Source: JAYGED01 sp046582565
GTDB taxonomy: Bacteria; Pseudomonadota; Alphaproteobacteria; JAAXGF01
Length of the DNA stretch: 24,162 bases
Assembly (NCBI GenBank): GCA_046582565.1
Contig: JAYGED010000106.1
Span: 1 to 24,162, forward strand
Direction: 5' to 3'
The notes under the pieces are model-generated. The model saw only the letters and a program-made list of their open reading frames with translations. It made no database searches and was not told the DNA's origin. Made by a program: the position numbers and the translations under genes. Each line of letters starts with the position of its first letter. Position 1 is the first letter of the stretch. This document shows, one piece after another, positions 14,946 through 24,108 of this stretch.

Positions 14946-15830
14946 GTGAAACTGGTTAGCTATAATACCCAATACTCGAAGGGTAAGGATGGGCGCTATG
15001 ATCTTGAGCGTATCGCCAAGACCCTCGAGGGTGCCGACGTCATCGCCCTGCAGGATGTCGACCGCTTCTGGCCCCGCACCGGCATGATCGATCAGCCGGC
15101 CGAGTTGGCGGCTCTGCTACCGAATTATTACTGGGTCTATGGTCCTGCCTTCAACATGGACGCCAGCGAAGCCGGAGCCGACGGCGCCGTCATCAACCGC
15201 CGCCGTCAGTTCGGCAATATGATCCTCTCGCGCTGGCCGTTGATATGGTCGCGGCTGCATGTGCTGCCCAAACTGTCGAACGTCAATCAGTTCACCATGG
15301 ATATGCCCGCCCTTGAGGCCGTCATCGATGCCCCCAGCGGCCCGCTCAGGCTGCTGTCGATCCATCTCAGCAGCGTCTCCAGCCGTGAGCGTATGATCCA
15401 GGTCGACTATCTCCTTGGCCGGCATGACGGCGCCCCGGCCAACGGCGGCGCCTGGGCCGGCATATCCAACATTCGCGGTGACGAATCCTGGTCCCTGGGC
15501 GCGCCGCCGCCCGAGGCGCCCTCCGAGGCGATCTGGATGGGTGACTTTAACTCAGAGCCCAGCGGTCCCGAATACGACGCCATCGTCGGCCTGAAGGGCA
15601 GGCTCTATGGCCGGGTGCATTTCGCCGACCGCTTCGCCGACGCCTGGCTCTGCGCCGGCAATGACGAGGCCAGTGGCACGACCATGCATTTTGAGGGGAC
15701 GAAACCCGACAGGCGTCTCGATTACTGTTTCGTCAGCGCTGCTCTTGCTGGCTGTGTCAGCTCCGCCCGGGTGGACACCGACGCCCAGGGCTCGGACCAC
15801 CAGCCGGTATGGGTGGAAATAGAGCCGTGA
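14946..15830 (+). CDS. Endonuclease/exonuclease/phosphatase-fold protein, copy 1
   Basis: This 294-residue protein has the EEP (DNase I/AP endonuclease/sphingomyelinase) fold, whose members hydrolyse phosphodiester or phosphomonoester bonds with a metal ion. Visible catalytic positions are Asn7 (VSYNTQ), His140 (SIHLSS), Asp200 and Asn202 (GDFN), and Asp284-His285 (SDHQPVWV). The usual metal-binding Glu of LQE is Asp37 here (IALQDVDR). There is no signal peptide, so it is probably cytoplasmic. The GTG start at 14946 has GGAGAG upstream. It is first in a probable three-gene operon and only 24 bases from the divergent hpnB start. It is a tandem paralogue of the next gene. The substrate is unknown. 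Confidence 0.88.
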   Translation: MKLVSYNTQYSKGKDGRYDLERIAKTLEGADVIALQDVDRFWPRTGMIDQPAELAALLPNYYWVYGPAFNMDASEAGADGAVINRRRQFGNMILSRWPLIWSRLHVLPKLSNVNQFTMDMPALEAVIDAPSGPLRLLSIHLSSVSSRERMIQVDYLLGRHDGAPANGGAWAGISNIRGDESWSLGAPPPEAPSEAIWMGDFNSEPSGPEYDAIVGLKGRLYGRVHFADRFADAWLCAGNDEASGTTMHFEGTKPDRRLDYCFVSAALAGCVSSARVDTDAQGSDHQPVWVEIEP

Positions 15831-15846
15831 CAGAGGGAGAGCGGCC

Positions 15847-16731
15847 TTGAAGCTGGTTAGCTATAATATTCAATATTCGAAGGGCCGGGATGGGCGCTAC
15901 GACCTTGAGCGCATCACCGACAGCCTCCAAGGCGCCGACGTCATCGCCCTGCAGGAAGTCGAGCGCAACTGGCCCCATTCCGGCATGACCGATCAGCCAG
16001 CCCTACTGGAGGCGCTGATGCCGGGTTATTACGCGATCTACGGTCCCGGATTCGATATGGACGCCAGCGAAATCTCGAATGACGGCGTGGTCACCAACCG
16101 CCGCCGCCAGTTCGGCAATATGATCCTCGCGCGCTGGCCGTTGATATGGTCGCGCGTCTATAGCCTGCCCAGACTGAAGACCGTCGATCAGTACGATCCG
16201 TGCATGTCCACCCTCGAAGCCGTTATCGACACGCCCGGGACCGCGCTGCGGTTCTTGTCGGTCCATCTCAGCAGCATCTCATGCCGCGAGCGCCTGATGC
16301 AGATCGATTATCTGCTCGGCCTGCATGACCATGCCCCGGCCGGTGGCGGCCCCTGGACCAGCACGCCGACCATACGCGGCGACGACTTCTGGGCCTTGGG
16401 CGCCCTGCCGCCCGAGGCCCCCCATGAGGCGATCTGGATGGGTGATTTCAACCTCGAACCCGACAGCCCGGAATATGAAGCCATGGTCGGCCCGAAGAGC
16501 AGGCTCTATGGCCGGGTGCAGTATGCCGACCGCTTCGCCGACGCCTGGGTCGCGGCCGGCCATGACGAGGCCGACAGCGTGACCTACCTCGCCGATGAGA
16601 CGTTCCCCGCCATGCGGCTCGATTACTGTTTCGTCAGCGCCGGTCTCGCCGAGCGCGTCCGCTCCGCTCACGTAGACAAGGACGCCGCGGGCTCGGACCA
16701 TCAGCCTGTGTGGGTGGATATAGACCTGTGA
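15847..16731 (+). CDS. Endonuclease/exonuclease/phosphatase-fold protein, copy 2
   Basis: This is a tandem paralogue of the preceding gene: also 294 residues, aligning without gaps, with about two thirds of positions identical by eye (197 of 294). It keeps the full EEP set: Asn7, Glu37 (IALQEVER), His140 (SVHLSS), Asp200/Asn202 (GDFN) and Asp284-His285 (SDHQPVWV). The duplication includes the ribosome site, since GGAGAGCGGCC before the TTG start here mirrors GGAGAGAGGCC before copy 1. It starts 16 bases after the copy 1 stop, and its own stop overlaps the MFS start as GTGA. The retained Glu suggests this copy is the canonical enzyme. The substrate is unknown. Confidence 0.88.
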   Translation: MKLVSYNIQYSKGRDGRYDLERITDSLQGADVIALQEVERNWPHSGMTDQPALLEALMPGYYAIYGPGFDMDASEISNDGVVTNRRRQFGNMILARWPLIWSRVYSLPRLKTVDQYDPCMSTLEAVIDTPGTALRFLSVHLSSISCRERLMQIDYLLGLHDHAPAGGGPWTSTPTIRGDDFWALGALPPEAPHEAIWMGDFNLEPDSPEYEAMVGPKSRLYGRVQYADRFADAWVAAGHDEADSVTYLADETFPAMRLDYCFVSAGLAERVRSAHVDKDAAGSDHQPVWVDIDL

Positions 16732-17970
16732 CGAGCTCGTTGTCCGCCGCGATTCGAATCCTCGCGACCCTTTGTGCGGCCTATATCGTCAGCCAGTTTT
16801 TTCGCTCCTCGACGGCGGTCATTGCGCCTGATCTGGTGCGCGACATCGGCTTTTCGCCCGAGTCCCTGGGGCTGCTCACCGGCGCCTTCTTCCTCGCCTT
16901 CGGGCTGACCCAGATACCGCTCGGCATCCTGCTCGACCGCTTCGGGGCGCGCCGCACCATGGCTGTCATGCTGTTGTTTGCGGTTGCCGGCTCCCTGCTG
17001 TTCGCCGGCGCCGAGAGCCCGGTCATGCTGACCGTCGGCCGCGCCCTCATCGGCATCGGCTGCGCCGCCGTGTTCATGGGCTCGGTGGTGATCTGCGCCC
17101 GCTGGTTTGCCCCCGACAGGCTGGCCACCACGGCTTCCATCGTGCTGGCGGTAGGCGGCGCCGGCAATCTTCTATCGGCGACACCCCTGGCCTACGCCAC
17201 CGAACATGTCGGCTGGCGCAGCGCCTTCATAGGCATGGCGGCAATCACCGCCTTGATCGCCCTGGCGGTTTTCCTGCTGGTTCGCGATGCGCCGCCGGAT
17301 CATCCCTTTCACAGACGCAAACGAGAAACCCTGGGCGCGGTATTGCGCGGCCTCGGTGAGGTTCTTCGCAACAAAAGGCTGCCCTACCTCGCCGCCATGG
17401 CCTTCGTCTCCTACCCCGCCATGGCGACCATCCTGACCCTGTGGGCCGGACCTTATCTCGCCGATATCCACGGTCTCGACGGCGTCGGGCGCGGCAATGT
17501 TTTGTTGGCGACCGGCGTGGCGATGATCCTCGGCACCCTGCTCTACGGTCCGCTCGACAGGCTCCTGGATACCCGCAAGGGGATTGCCATGGCCGGCGCC
17601 AGCTCGACGGCCGTCGTGCTCATGGCCCTGGCCCTTATCGCGGCCCCTCCCCTGTGGCTGGCGGTCATCCTGTTGACCCTGCTCGGTTTTTTCGGCACCT
17701 ACTCGATCATGATTATGGCCCACGGCCGGGCAAGCTTTCCCGAGCATCTCGTGGGCCGCGCCGTCACCATGGTGAATTTCGTCAATTTCACCGGCGTCGC
17801 GGTGATGCAGGTGCTAACCGGCTTCATCGTGGGCGCTTTGACGAGAGCCGGCGATGCGCCGCCCGAAATCGCCTACCGGGCGGTCTTCGGCTTCCTCGCC
17901 GTGACGGTGATCATCGCCTTGTTCTTCTACCGGCGAATCGGTGACGCCAAGCCGAGTGAGGATAAAGACC

Positions 17971-17978
<8 letters not shown>
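16728..17978 (+). CDS. MFS-family transporter
   Basis: This is a 416-residue major facilitator with about 12 hydrophobic segments. The motif-A region between helices 2 and 3 reads GILLDRFGARRTM; the N-terminal half has FFRSSTAVIAPDLVRDIGFSPESLGLLTGAFFLAFGLTQIP. The central loop (RDAPPDHPFHRRKRE) and second six-helix half are standard. I chose the GTG at 16728, which overlaps the previous stop as GTGA and implies translational coupling; an upstream in-frame GTG at 16710 is possible. Being coupled to two EEP-fold hydrolases suggests it moves their product or substrate, but that is inference. Its last eight bases overlap the end of the convergent ATPase gene. Confidence 0.9.
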
Positions 17979-18743
<765 letters not shown>

Positions 18744-18747
<4 letters not shown>

Positions 18748-19586
18748 TCTTCGAGCCACGCCGGATCGCGCTTGAGAACCGGTAAGGCCCCGTGGGATCC
18801 GTCGAGCTGGGGCAGGCATTCGAGCAGGCCCCGGGTATAGGAATGCTGGGCGCTATGCAAGTCCTTGGCATCCAGAGTCTCCATGATGCGCCCGCCGTAC
18901 ATCACCAACACCCGGTCGCAGAACGAGGCGACCAGATTGAGATCATGGCTGATCAGGATCAGCCCCATGCCGCGCTCGCGAACCATATCGTCGAGCAGGG
19001 CCAGGACTTGAAGCTGAACGGTGACGTCGAGCGCCGAGGTCGGTTCATCGGCGATCATCAGATCGGGCTCGGGGATCAGCATCATGGCGATCATGATGCG
19101 TTGACCCATACCGCCCGAAACTTCATGGGGGTAGAGGTTGTAGACCTTCTCATGCTCGCGGATGCGAACGGTCTCCAGCATGTCGAGGGCGCGGTCCCGG
19201 GCTTCCCGCCTGCCCGCCTTGGAATGGACCCGATAGGCCTCGGCGATTTGCGAGCCGACGGTCATCACCGGGTTCAGGGAATATTGCGGATCCTGCATGA
19301 TCATCGATATGCGATTGCCGCGGATCGAGCGCATACGGCGCTCGTTGGCGGACAGCAGGTCGATGCCGTCGAATTCCATTTTCTTGGCCTCTATACGGCC
19401 GTTACCGCTGATCAGCCGTAGGATGGCGCGGCCGGTCTGAGACTTGCCCGAGCCCGATTCGCCGACGATCCCCAGACGCTCCTGGCCAAGCTCGAAATCA
19501 ATCCCGCGCACGGCCTCGACCACACCCTTGGGGGTATTGAAGGAGACCCGCAGGTCTTCAACGCTGAGAAGAGGTGTGTCGGCCAT
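18744..19586 (-). CDS. ABC transporter ATP-binding protein (DppD-type, short, variant signature)
   Basis: This is a 280-residue ATPase of the second importer. It has Walker A GESGSGKS (42-49), Q-loop IMQDPQYSLNP (96-106), Walker B LMIADEPT (176-183) and the switch His in LISHDL. The signature reads VSGGMGQR (156-163), whereas this family normally has SGGMRQR; a Gly replaces the Arg. The C-terminus ends shortly after HSYTRGLLECLPQLDG and lacks the Cys-rich extension. It starts two bases after the permease stop and overlaps the next ATPase by four bases. Confidence 0.93.
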
Positions 19587-19588
19587 GA

Positions 19589-20524
19589 TCAGTGACCGCT
19601 CCGGGGATCGAGAACATCACGCAGGCCGTCACCGAGCAGATTGAACCCCATGCTGACCACCAGAATGGCGATGCCGGGGATGGTTGGCACCCACCATTGA
19701 TCGATCAGGAACTGGCGGCCGGTGGAAATCATCGCGCCCCATTCGGGCAGCGGCGGCTGGGCGCCCAGCCCGAGGAAGCCGAGCCCGGCGGCAACCAGGA
19801 TGATGCCCGCCATGTCGAGGGTCAGGCGGACGATGATCGACGAGGCGCAGAGCGGCATAATATGAGACAGCAGGATGCGCATGGTGGAGGCGCCCTGAAC
19901 CTGGGCCGCCATGATGAATTCCGAATTGCGGATGGTCAGTGTCTCGGCGCGCGCGATGCGGGCGAAGGGAGACCAGGTGGTTATGGCGATGGCGAAGACC
20001 GCGTTCTCAAGCCCCGGCCCGAGAGCCGCAACGAAGGCGAGCGCCAGGATAAGACGCGGAAAAGCCAGGAAAATATCGGTGACGCGCATCAATATATTAT
20101 CGATCCAGCCGCCCATATAGCCGGCGATGATGCCGATGATCAATCCGAGTGGCGCCACGATCACCCCGACCAGACCGACGATATAAAGCGTGATCCGCGA
20201 TCCCCAGACGATGCGTTCATAGACGTCGCGCCCAAGCTCGTCGGTGCCGAACCAATGCTCGGCGCTGGGCGGTTGCAGACGGTTTGCGAGATACTGCTCG
20301 ATGCCGTTACCGCTGGTCAACAGCGGGGCAAAGACGGCGATCAGCACCAACGACGCGATGATGAAAAATCCCACCATGGCGATCGGGTTGGCGCTGAAGG
20401 CAATCCAGTTCAGATAGAGACGCTGACAGCGGGCATGGGACATCGAGCCCGGCGAATCCGATAGCAGCCAGGATTTCAATCCCGGTTTTGCTCCGCCTGG
20501 GGGGGTGGTGGTGTTATCGCTCAT
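19589..20524 (-). CDS. ABC transporter permease, DppC type (second importer)
   Basis: This 311-residue inner-membrane permease has a hydrophilic N-terminus of about 50 residues, a first membrane segment (FFIIASLVLIAVFAPLL), the family block HWFGTDELGRDVYERIVWGSRITLYIV, and the coupling segment AAQVQGASTMRILLSHIMPLC. It ends in FNLLGDGLRDVLDPRSGH. All are standard for DppC/OppC. Its ATG overlaps the upstream permease stop as ATGA, so the two membrane subunits are probably made at equal rates. Confidence 0.93.
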   Translation of the reverse strand: MSDNTTTPPGGAKPGLKSWLLSDSPGSMSHARCQRLYLNWIAFSANPIAMVGFFIIASLVLIAVFAPLLTSGNGIEQYLANRLQPPSAEHWFGTDELGRDVYERIVWGSRITLYIVGLVGVIVAPLGLIIGIIAGYMGGWIDNILMRVTDIFLAFPRLILALAFVAALGPGLENAVFAIAITTWSPFARIARAETLTIRNSEFIMAAQVQGASTMRILLSHIMPLCASSIIVRLTLDMAGIILVAAGLGFLGLGAQPPLPEWGAMISTGRQFLIDQWWVPTIPGIAILVVSMGFNLLGDGLRDVLDPRSGH

Positions 20525-21615
20525 CGCCGCGCCCTGGGATCGACCATGCGGTAGAGCACATCGGAGAGCATATTGATGCCGACGAAGCCGATGCCGACCA
20601 CCACCGTGCCGCCGATTACCGCATTCATGTCTGCGTTGAACAGCGATTTGGTTATGTACTGGCCAATGCCCGGCCAGGCGAAGATGGTTTCGGTCAGGAC
20701 CGAGCCTTCGAGCAGGGACGCATAGGTCAGACCGATGATGGTGATGAGCTGGATCAGCACATTGCGAAAGGCGTGACGCCAGATCACCGTAAATTCCGAC
20801 AGGCCCTTGACCCGGGCGGTGATGACGTATTCCTGGCTAAGCTGATCGAGCATGAAGCTGCGCGTCATGCGCGCGATATAGGCCAGGGCATAGGTCGCCA
20901 GCATGGCGGACGGCAGGATCAGATGGGAGAGTGCGTTGTCGAAGATTTCCCACTCGCCCTGCATGGCGGAATCGATGAGGATGAAGCCGGTGACCGGATC
21001 GACGATACCGTCGTAATAAACCTCGATGCGGCCCGGGCCGGGAACCCAGTCGAGCTTGGCGTAGAAGATCAAAAGCGAGACCAGGCCGAGCCAGAAAATG
21101 GGCACGGAATATCCGAACAGGCCAATGACGCGAACGATGTGGTCGGTCATGCGGCCCTGGCGAACCGCGGCGATGACCCCCATGGGTATGCCGAGGAAGA
21201 TGCCGATGAAGGTGGCGACGGTCGCCAGCTCCAGGGTTGCCGGGAAATAGGTGATAATGTCGTCGAGCACCGGCCGCGAGGTCATGATCGACTTGCCGAA
21301 ATCACCCTGAACGACGTTGGTCAGATAGATCCAATACTGCTGTAGCAGAGGCTTATCGAGCCCGAGCTTGAAGTACATGGCCTCGTAGACTTCGGTCGAT
21401 GCGCGATCGCCGACGATGGCCAAAACCGGGTCGGCCGGCATCACGCGGCCGATGATAAAAGTGATGGCGGTTAGGCCGACGAAGGTGACGACGATGGTGA
21501 ACAGGATGTTCGCCGGTGCTGCAAACATCTTTAAAAATGAAAGTTTGGCGGCCAACGGATGCGGGGACGAGCCTTCGCTCGTCCCCGACACCGTCGTAAA
21601 GTTACCCTCTACCAT
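20521..21615 (-). CDS. ABC transporter permease, DppB type (second importer)
   Basis: This is an inner-membrane permease of up to 364 residues. The coding core begins around ANILFTIVVTFVGLTAITFIIGRVMPADPVLAIVGDRAS, and the coupling region is ARVKGLSEFTVIWRHAFRNVLIQLI. It ends YRMVDPRARR as usual. The start is uncertain. The outer ATG at 21613-21615 has no Shine-Dalgarno sequence and gives a 29-residue leader of low-complexity sequence that spans a perfect hairpin. The in-frame ATG at 21526-21528 gives 335 residues, closer to family length. I list the outer bound, but the inner start is at least as likely. Confidence 0.9.
   Translation of the reverse strand: MVEGNFTTVSGTSEGSSPHPLAAKLSFLKMFAAPANILFTIVVTFVGLTAITFIIGRVMPADPVLAIVGDRASTEVYEAMYFKLGLDKPLLQQYWIYLTNVVQGDFGKSIMTSRPVLDDIITYFPATLELATVATFIGIFLGIPMGVIAAVRQGRMTDHIVRVIGLFGYSVPIFWLGLVSLLIFYAKLDWVPGPGRIEVYYDGIVDPVTGFILIDSAMQGEWEIFDNALSHLILPSAMLATYALAYIARMTRSFMLDQLSQEYVITARVKGLSEFTVIWRHAFRNVLIQLITIIGLTYASLLEGSVLTETIFAWPGIGQYITKSLFNADMNAVIGGTVVVGIGFVGINMLSDVLYRMVDPRARR
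21562..21587 (-). promoter_or_regulatory. Perfect hairpin between binding-protein and permease genes of the second importer
   Basis: CGGGGACGAGC (21562-21572) pairs perfectly with GCTCGTCCCCG (21577-21587) around a four-base loop, an 11-bp stem. On the minus-strand message it lies 55 bases after the binding-protein stop and 33 bases before the inner permease ATG at 21528. There is no T-run, so it is not a classical terminator. It may protect the upstream message or restrict downstream expression. Confidence 0.6.
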
Positions 21616-21642
21616 AGTGGTTCGGTACGGAGGGTTGGTACG

Positions 21643-23241
21643 CTACTTCTTGATCGTCCGATAGAAGACGAGATCGAAGTTGGCGCCGCTGACATAGCCC
21701 GTCACATTGCTGCGAAGCGCTGTCTGCTCGCTTTTCTGGAACATGATGGTGAACGGACCAATCTCCTGCATGCGCTTTTGCAGCTTCATATAGATTTTCT
21801 CACGCTTGTTGAGATCGGCTTCACTGGCTGCTGCTTCCGTCATCCCGTTGATTTCGGGGCTGAAGAAAGACGTCCGCCATGCCACCTTGCCGGTCAGCTT
21901 GGCTTCCAATGCATTGTCCGGATTGTGCGCGAACGCATCGGCGTTGGAATGCGGATCGACATAGTCCGGCGACCACTGAGCCAGGATCAGCTCATGCTTG
22001 CGCGCCCGATACATCGGCCACAGGGTTTTGCCCTCGGCAAGGGTGATCTCGGACTCGACGCCGATCTTCGACAGAGCCTGCTGAACCGCCTGGGCAATCT
22101 CCGGATAGGGAGACTTGGTCAGGGTGTCGATCCTGATCTTGAAGCCGCCGCCGGGATAACCGCCCTCGGCGAGCAGCGCCCGGGCCTTGTCGAGGTCGAG
22201 GGTGAACGGCGTCTTGTCATAGGACGCCCACAGGCCCGACGGCCAGAAGGCCTGATGGGTCTTGAACTGGCCGGCCAGGAAGGAATTGACCATGCCCTCG
22301 TAATCGACGATGTAGCGCAACGCCTCATTGACCTTGGGATTGCCAAGGATCGGATGAGCCTGGTTGGCCGCCATGTAGATCAGCGCCGCCTTGGGATCAT
22401 CACTGATGATGACATCCTTGTTACCCTCGAGGCCCTTGATCAGATCGGGCGTCAAGTCGCGCGCCATGTCCACGTCGCCCTTCTCGATGAGCAACCGCTG
22501 GGCGGAAGCCTCGGGAATGTGGCGCAGAATGACCCGCTTCATAGCCGGCGCACCCTTGCGGTAGTCAGGGTTGTAATCGAGAATGACGACCTCGTTGGCC
22601 TTATAGGTCTTGAGCGAGTAGGGGCCCGAACCGGCGCTATGGTTCTTCAGCCATTCATAGCCCAGGTCGCCGTCTATCTCGTGGCTCATCACCAGCTTCA
22701 TGTCGATGACCGCACCGACGCCAGCGGACAGGGCATTCAACGCCAAGGCCGGCGACAGGTCGGAATTCAGCTTGACGACAACCGTACTGTCGTCAGGCGC
22801 GGTGACCAGACTATCGACATTGTCGGCGTTCCACCCGAACTGGGTGAAGATGAACGACGGTGTCTTGTTGAGCTTGATAACCCGCTGCAGCGAAAAGGCC
22901 ATATCGGCAGCAGTCATCATGTTGCCGGAATGGAACTTTTGATTGGGCCGGAGCTTCAATGTGATGGTCTTGCCGTCGTCGCTGATGGTGTAGCTCTCAG
23001 CGGCACCGCCGACCAGAGTGGTGAGGTCTTCGGCCTCGAACATCATGACCCGGTCATAGATGTTGGCGATCACCTCGCCGCCGGTGAATTCGAACACCTC
23101 GGCGGGATCAAGCGTGATGATGTCGTCGATATTTTTCGCCATCACCAGCGTGTCGCCCGGCGTCCCGGCTTGAACCGGCGCCGTTTGCCCTGCTGCGATG
23201 ACGAGACCGACGAACATAGCGAGATATTTCAACTTACTCAT
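21643..23241 (-). CDS. ABC transporter periplasmic substrate-binding protein, family 5 (second importer)
   Basis: This is a 532-residue exported binding protein. The signal peptide is MSKLK plus a hydrophobic core, with likely cleavage after PVQA (residue 25). SBP_bac_5 features include DTLVMAKNIDDIITLDPAEVFEFTGGEVIANIYDRVM, TLKLRPNQKFHSGNMMTAADMAFSLQRV, GSGPYSLKTYKANEVVILDYNPDYRKG and the near-terminal LQKRMQEIGPFTIMFQKSE. AGGAGG five bases before the ATG at 23239-23241 is a strong ribosome site. It is first in a five-gene operon running to 17971. It differs clearly from the first binding protein, so the two importers are not a recent duplication and probably have different ligands. Confidence 0.94.
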   Translation of the reverse strand: MSKLKYLAMFVGLVIAAGQTAPVQAGTPGDTLVMAKNIDDIITLDPAEVFEFTGGEVIANIYDRVMMFEAEDLTTLVGGAAESYTISDDGKTITLKLRPNQKFHSGNMMTAADMAFSLQRVIKLNKTPSFIFTQFGWNADNVDSLVTAPDDSTVVVKLNSDLSPALALNALSAGVGAVIDMKLVMSHEIDGDLGYEWLKNHSAGSGPYSLKTYKANEVVILDYNPDYRKGAPAMKRVILRHIPEASAQRLLIEKGDVDMARDLTPDLIKGLEGNKDVIISDDPKAALIYMAANQAHPILGNPKVNEALRYIVDYEGMVNSFLAGQFKTHQAFWPSGLWASYDKTPFTLDLDKARALLAEGGYPGGGFKIRIDTLTKSPYPEIAQAVQQALSKIGVESEITLAEGKTLWPMYRARKHELILAQWSPDYVDPHSNADAFAHNPDNALEAKLTGKVAWRTSFFSPEINGMTEAAASEADLNKREKIYMKLQKRMQEIGPFTIMFQKSEQTALRSNVTGYVSGANFDLVFYRTIKK

Positions 23242-23271
23242 TGCGTCCTCCTAATTTCGAAGATTGTTTGT

Positions 23272-23299
23272 GTTATGCGTTTTAGACCAAGGCGGTCAA
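23272..23299 (-). promoter_or_regulatory. Candidate sigma-70-type promoter for the second importer operon
   Basis: On the minus strand TTGACC (complement of 23294-23299) and CATAAC (complement of 23272-23277) are separated by 16 bases. Together they resemble -35 and -10 boxes. Transcription would begin about 25-30 bases before the binding-protein ATG, leaving a short leader containing AGGAGG. This rests on consensus resemblance only. Confidence 0.4.
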
Positions 23300-23398
23300 C
23301 CGTCTTATTGGAACTGTTTCTTCGGCATCGCCTCTGTGTAATCACAACCTAGGACAAATTGCCTCATCCCGGAAGCAATTGATTACCTTATGGTTAAT

Positions 23399-23842
23399 TT
23401 ATGGCTCCCCGCCAATCGGCACGCCGGGAACCCAGAGATAGCCGTCAGCGTCGATCAGGAAGGCTTCCCGCAGGCCATGGGGCTTGTCCGTGGCGCCTTG
23501 CAACACGGTGAAGTCGAGTTTGCGCGCCACCGCCTCGGCGGCGTCGGGGTCGCGGCCATAGAGACGTATTTCGGCGCCGATACCGCGCGCCAGGTCTTCG
23601 CTCAGGCTGCCGTGGAGAGGATGGTCCTGGTAGGTGTGGTCCGCATGGAGCATCCATTCTGCATCGCCCCGGCGCAGCACAGCAAAATCCGGGTCCGCGT
23701 GGATCACGTCGGCGTCCAATACCTCGCGGTGAAACGGCAGGGCGGCATCCATGTCTCGCACCAGGAGATTGACGCCGAGCCCCCGCAAGGACCGGCCATA
23801 ATCATCAGCGGACATCCAGGGGTCGCCGGTGGCGCGTTGCAT
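23399..23842 (-). CDS. VOC-family (glyoxalase/bleomycin-resistance-like) protein
   Basis: This 147-residue protein has the vicinal-oxygen-chelate look: LGVNLLVRDMDAALPFHREVLDADVIHADPDFAVLRRGDAEWMLHAD in the first half and a second beta-alpha unit with KPHGLREAFLIDADGYLWVPG in the second. The DADGYLW segment is the usual last strand carrying a metal-ligand position in active enzymes. The actual reaction or ligand is unknown. AGGAAAG supports the ATG at 23840-23842. It is upstream of the second importer on the same strand but separated by 157 bases holding a likely promoter, so it is probably an independent unit. Confidence 0.85.
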   Translation of the reverse strand: MQRATGDPWMSADDYGRSLRGLGVNLLVRDMDAALPFHREVLDADVIHADPDFAVLRRGDAEWMLHADHTYQDHPLHGSLSEDLARGIGAEIRLYGRDPDAAEAVARKLDFTVLQGATDKPHGLREAFLIDADGYLWVPGVPIGGEP

Positions 23843-24108
23843 CGGTTCTTTCCTTTCAAATTCACCACATTCTAGCGCGATCCGCTAAATGTGCTACTTG
23901 CTCTTCCCCAGGTACTTCCCTCGGCCGAATGCGGCCTCTATAGTTCGACCAATCGACCCCCGAACCAACCCACAAATACCAATGATCGAAGTGCTTTTCC
24001 GGCACTGAGTGATATACGTCTGCTTTACCCCCGAAGATGCTATGAGGCTGAAGGATGCGGCCTCAAGCTCCTTCTCTATTTTCAACATAGATCTGAAGGA
24101 GCGGCCCA
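23843..24108. other. Intergenic region without a supported gene
   Basis: This stretch is less GC-biased than the flanking genes. Overlapping open frames on both strands (about 73 and 79 codons) have no family resemblance and no ribosome site. It should contain the promoters of the VOC gene (leftward) and of the gene starting at 24109 (rightward). A 10-base direct repeat ATGCGGCCTC occurs at 23929-23938 and 24055-24064. I see no clear operator or terminator. Confidence 0.5.

Noticed and set aside
21559..23352. 597-codon plus-strand open frame opposite the second binding-protein gene
   Set aside because: It is a shadow frame; the minus-strand gene has a signal peptide, AGGAGG and family motifs.
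23929..24064. 10-base direct repeat ATGCGGCCTC in the right intergenic region
   Set aside because: Two short copies 126 bases apart can arise by chance, and no symmetry or promoter relation is visible.
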